From NCBI RefSeq assembly GCF_041060425.1, contig NZ_JAULBC010000001.1, positions 124,001 to 188,000 of the forward strand: a DNA stretch of 64,000 bases, written 5' to 3'. Origin of the DNA: Danxiaibacter flavus. GTDB lineage: Bacteria; Bacteroidota; Bacteroidia; Chitinophagales; Chitinophagaceae. Both the position numbers and the translations under genes were made by a program. The notes beneath the pieces are model-generated. The model saw only the letters and a list, made by a program, of their open reading frames with translations. It was not told where the DNA came from and did no database searches. Below, one piece after another: positions 61,204-64,000 of this stretch. Within the stretch, counting starts at the first letter, position 1; every line of letters starts with the position of its first letter.

Positions 61204-63384
61204 TTACCACTTCAAACTTATTTTTGTTCCCTCCGGATCATTTTCAAAGCTCAGATAAACTGTTTTCGAAGCGTTATCCCAGGAAGATTTTACATCTGCT
61301 ATCTTATTTCCATTCTTATCAGTCAACAAAATTTCCGCTGGTTCTTTTGGTAATAGGATCCGCATGCTGTTGGTTGTGTTCAGCGGACTTTTGGAAACAA
61401 ATGAATAGGAGCTAGCCTTAATAACTTCATCATAGACTCTTGATGCAGACGCAAGTACCTGCGGTTGCTTGTTCTCAAGCCTGCTGAGATTGTACAGCAG
61501 CGCTTGTTTTCCCGGTTCAACCGACCTGGATGTTAATACCGGCAATTTCGGATCGAACAGGTCGATTACCGGCTCATTAACAATGTAAGGTTTATTATCG
61601 GCATTTTCGTCTAATACAGAAATGATATCGTATGGTCCTCTTTTCAGATAGAAAGAATTTTTAAAGATCAATTTGCCCGCACCGGCATCCTGTTCAAATG
61701 CTTGCTTAACTGTATTTACAAACATGGAGTCGTTGGTCTGTTGCATAACAAACTCTTTAGGATCATCGCGAATAATATAAACAGTTCCTTTTCCTGCTTT
61801 GTATTTTCCTTGTGACGGGCTATTTATTTGTAGCAGTTTAAATAAATGTTCTGATGGAGCTGCGTAATGATTGTCTTTTGTATTCCACCATTCCATTACG
61901 GATTGATAAGGATCATTATCCTTACCGCAATAGATTAAAACACCACCACTTTTTACCCATTGTGCGAGTTGCTCGTGAACTTCTGCGGATAAAGGTTTCA
62001 TGTTGGAATAGCTTACAATCAACACTTTGATATCTTTCAAAGTAGCAGTGTAAGCCAGGTTTTCCATGTGTACCGTTTCAACCGGAACTCCTCTCTTCAA
62101 CAGTGGAAATGTTTGTCCGTAAAAATTCGAGAACTGGGGATCTTCAAAACCGTTGTGTGTTGGAAACCGCTGGAACATTAATGAATTTCCCATTAGAACA
62201 CCGATACCTTTTGAACCGGATACACTATTGGAAGACAGCGGCATCTTGTTCAGCACATTGATCATCACCTGCATTTGGGTGGAATAGTCGCGGGGGATCA
62301 GCACTTTCTCATTACTGTTGGCTACCTTATAAGGATGCGTATAAATACGTTCAGGCCAGGGCATCACCTCATAATCAGCCACCATTGGATAAAGCAATTT
62401 TGCAGTAAAAGTTGCCTGGTAATTTTGCTTGTAATCTGCCCAATCACGCGGCCAGTCTTCTATAGGATCTGTAAGAAAATAAACTTTCCGCTTTGTCGGG
62501 GCGGTCATAGAAACCATCGATCCATATTCCAGAAATGCATTTTCAAAAACGCGCTCTTTCTTCAGTCCGTTGAAGTATGTAGGCTCTCTCGATGTGCCGG
62601 TCCACACCTGGGCGATGTACCCGTCAATTCCGGGAAGTGAAGCCAGGCTTGCTTCAGGGCTCACTATCTGCCAGGATGAATAATTCACCAGCGAATGCGT
62701 AGGAATGTACACTTTTACATGTAGTCCTTTAGTTTTTCCGTATTCTTTGGCATAAGAAGACACTTCTTTTATAGCGTTATAATATAACTGATACTTGAGC
62801 TTGCTGGAGAGGTAAGTATTTTCGGCACTTTCGTGTTGTGGCCTCCAGGGGAAGCCGTAATATTTTTGCCATTCCTGCTTAAATCCTTCACTGTAGCCGC
62901 CACGTGCCCAGAACTCAGGCTCTTCGAGGAATATTGATGTAATTCCGGCATCGATCACTTTTTTTACAACCCCTCTTTTCATATAGTCGATAAACGATGC
63001 GCCGGGTACAACATAGGGAATGTTTTTTCCATGCCAGATGGTATCTCCATTACGCGTTACCTGCCCATCACCCAAATGATTTTTTCCATCCCATTTTCCC
63101 AAAAAATAATCATCATAGCTGCCCCATGCTATGCCAGTCATGAATTGCACATTGTAGCCTTTCTCTCTCCAGGATTGTACTCTCTGCTCAAAGGTCATTC
63201 CCGGTCTGTCGCCTGCGCCATATACGATGGCGATATCTGAACGTACATCAATTTGTGGGATCCAGGGACTGCCCGTTTGAAAAGCAGTTTTTTCTTTACT
63301 AAGATGATTGGTAGTTGCTTTTTTTTGCGCCAGGCACAATACAAAAGCAAACGAAAAAGCAATGAGGAAAAAAGGCTTTCTCAT
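61204..63384 (-). CDS. Large secreted protein of unknown function, possible glycoside-hydrolase-like
   Basis: 726 residues. Signal peptide MRKPFFLIAFSFAFVLCLAQ. Residues 40-330 resemble a TIM-barrel: VIDAGITSIFLEEPEFWARGG near 145 carries a Glu pair in a beta-alpha position typical of catalytic acids, and YFLTDPIEDWPRDW follows near 300. Residues 360-520 include a Rossmann-like DIKVLIVSYSNMKPLSAEVH then LAQWVKSGGVLIYCGKDND, as in beta-galactosidase trimerisation (amidotransferase-like) domains. The C-terminus is beta-rich. The order resembles GH42-like enzymes, but no family was confirmed. Confidence 0.7.
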   Translation of the reverse strand: MRKPFFLIAFSFAFVLCLAQKKATTNHLSKEKTAFQTGSPWIPQIDVRSDIAIVYGAGDRPGMTFEQRVQSWREKGYNVQFMTGIAWGSYDDYFLGKWDGKNHLGDGQVTRNGDTIWHGKNIPYVVPGASFIDYMKRGVVKKVIDAGITSIFLEEPEFWARGGYSEGFKQEWQKYYGFPWRPQHESAENTYLSSKLKYQLYYNAIKEVSSYAKEYGKTKGLHVKVYIPTHSLVNYSSWQIVSPEASLASLPGIDGYIAQVWTGTSREPTYFNGLKKERVFENAFLEYGSMVSMTAPTKRKVYFLTDPIEDWPRDWADYKQNYQATFTAKLLYPMVADYEVMPWPERIYTHPYKVANSNEKVLIPRDYSTQMQVMINVLNKMPLSSNSVSGSKGIGVLMGNSLMFQRFPTHNGFEDPQFSNFYGQTFPLLKRGVPVETVHMENLAYTATLKDIKVLIVSYSNMKPLSAEVHEQLAQWVKSGGVLIYCGKDNDPYQSVMEWWNTKDNHYAAPSEHLFKLLQINSPSQGKYKAGKGTVYIIRDDPKEFVMQQTNDSMFVNTVKQAFEQDAGAGKLIFKNSFYLKRGPYDIISVLDENADNKPYIVNEPVIDLFDPKLPVLTSRSVEPGKQALLYNLSRLENKQPQVLASASRVYDEVIKASSYSFVSKSPLNTTNSMRILLPKEPAEILLTDKNGNKIADVKSSWDNASKTVYLSFENDPEGTKISLKW

Positions 63385-63508
63385 GTTGGACTTATTTGGT
63401 TAATGTATTAAGTGGTGCCTAAAGATATGACCGATTGGCTAATATGTAATTGATTTTAAACCATATTGGCTTTTAGAAGTGTGGATGATTTACAAAGAAA
63501 GATCGCTT

Positions 63509-64000
63509 TTATTGGCTAAGCGTTGCAGGGTTATCAGATACCAGCACCGGCGTTTTGAGCCTGTTCTTGAGATTTTGTATGGGCTGTTCAAAGTATTTCC
63601 ATGACAACGTAGCGATGATCATTAGCAGGCAAAAGTTTTCTGCCAAAAACAAGTAATGATTGTATTTGATACTGTCGGAGAAAGGTAGTTGCTTATTTAA
63701 ATGAAAAAATGGCTTTTGCGTATAATAAAGGAGGATATGGTGAAATAAGTAAATGCCATAGCTCATTTTGCCCATCTGTATCAACGTTTTGTTCCGGAAA
63801 ACAAAAGACCCATAAGTATTTTTGTTTCCGTTAATTGAAAAATAACTGATAATAAAGATTGTTATAATTGCAGCAAGTGTACGATTAGGTAAATAATAGA
63901 AGCCGCTGTAAAAAATATGGAGTAAGAGTGTTGAAGCACTTATAATGGCGGCAATAGTAATAAAGGGGTATGTTTTTACAAGTAATTCAGGCTTCACCAT
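63509..64000 (-). CDS. Acyltransferase family 3 membrane protein, C-terminal part (5' end outside window)
   Basis: 163 residues visible; the frame is open at the right edge, so the M at 64000 need not be the true start. Five hydrophobic segments and MGKMSYGIYLFHHILLYY plus LSWKYFEQPIQNLKNRL at the end are typical of OafA/AT3 C-termini. O-acetylation of surface glycans is the family role; the catalytic N-terminal His region is not in view. Confidence 0.8.
   Translation of the reverse strand: MVKPELLVKTYPFITIAAIISASTLLLHIFYSGFYYLPNRTLAAIITIFIISYFSINGNKNTYGSFVFRNKTLIQMGKMSYGIYLFHHILLYYTQKPFFHLNKQLPFSDSIKYNHYLFLAENFCLLMIIATLSWKYFEQPIQNLKNRLKTPVLVSDNPATLSQ

Overview
The window looks like a Bacteroidota chromosome, probably Chitinophagaceae (inference). 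The evidence is a secreted 1,611-residue protein ending in a CHU_C-type (type IX secretion) domain, promoters of the TTTG-N19-TAnnTTTG type ahead of ftsK and yebC, a large set of paralogous FtsX/MacB-type permeases, a DUF4097 protein and a DUF1543 protein. No rRNA, tRNA, CRISPR array, integrase or transposase was recognised.

Layout. 1-12240 (+) holds five tandem FtsX/MacB permease paralogues (the first cut by the window edge), interrupted by a small four-helix-bundle gene on the other strand. 12589-14345 holds isocitrate dehydrogenase and a candidate structured RNA. 14476-16794 (-) is an arylsulfatase framed by two copies of one terminator segment. 17155-31073 (-) is an export block: TolC-like channel, MacB/LolD-type ATPase, a secreted DUF4097 protein, three more permeases and a lipid-linked oligosaccharide flippase. 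31535-44142 is mostly housekeeping: FtsK, a Kir channel, DUF1543, small unknowns, zinc alcohol dehydrogenase, HtpG, a histone-H1-like protein, a cupin and PurU. 44553-49388 is the repeat-rich secreted protein. 49629-64000 has long-form IspH, a DCC thiol protein, YebC, four transporter or membrane genes (APC, DAACS, DedA, MFS), a GT9 glycosyltransferase, malate dehydrogenase, a secreted redoxin, a large secreted protein of unknown function and the end of an acyltransferase.

How genes may work together. One ATPase, one TolC-like channel and eight full-length or partial permeases sit together. The ATPase and two minus-strand permeases have -24/-12 (sigma-54-like) sequences, with a shared GTGTYCGG motif further upstream, so at least part of this export system may be co-induced by an enhancer-binding protein (inference).

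The most unusual property lies between the genes. Several unrelated families of degenerate 8-15 bp tandem repeats fill the intergenic gaps: GTAAGAC-type, AGCTGATAG-type, AATTGAC/AATTGAAA-type, AATGTGCAA-type, ATCAGAG-type and others. They are anchored to gene ends. The GTAAGAC arrays begin within about 3 nt of the stop codon of eight different genes, always sense to the gene. In several places a repeat unit itself supplies the stop codon (tolC-like, ispH, purU) or the start codon (fourth permease). This gene-boundary repeat system is the main candidate for something undescribed.
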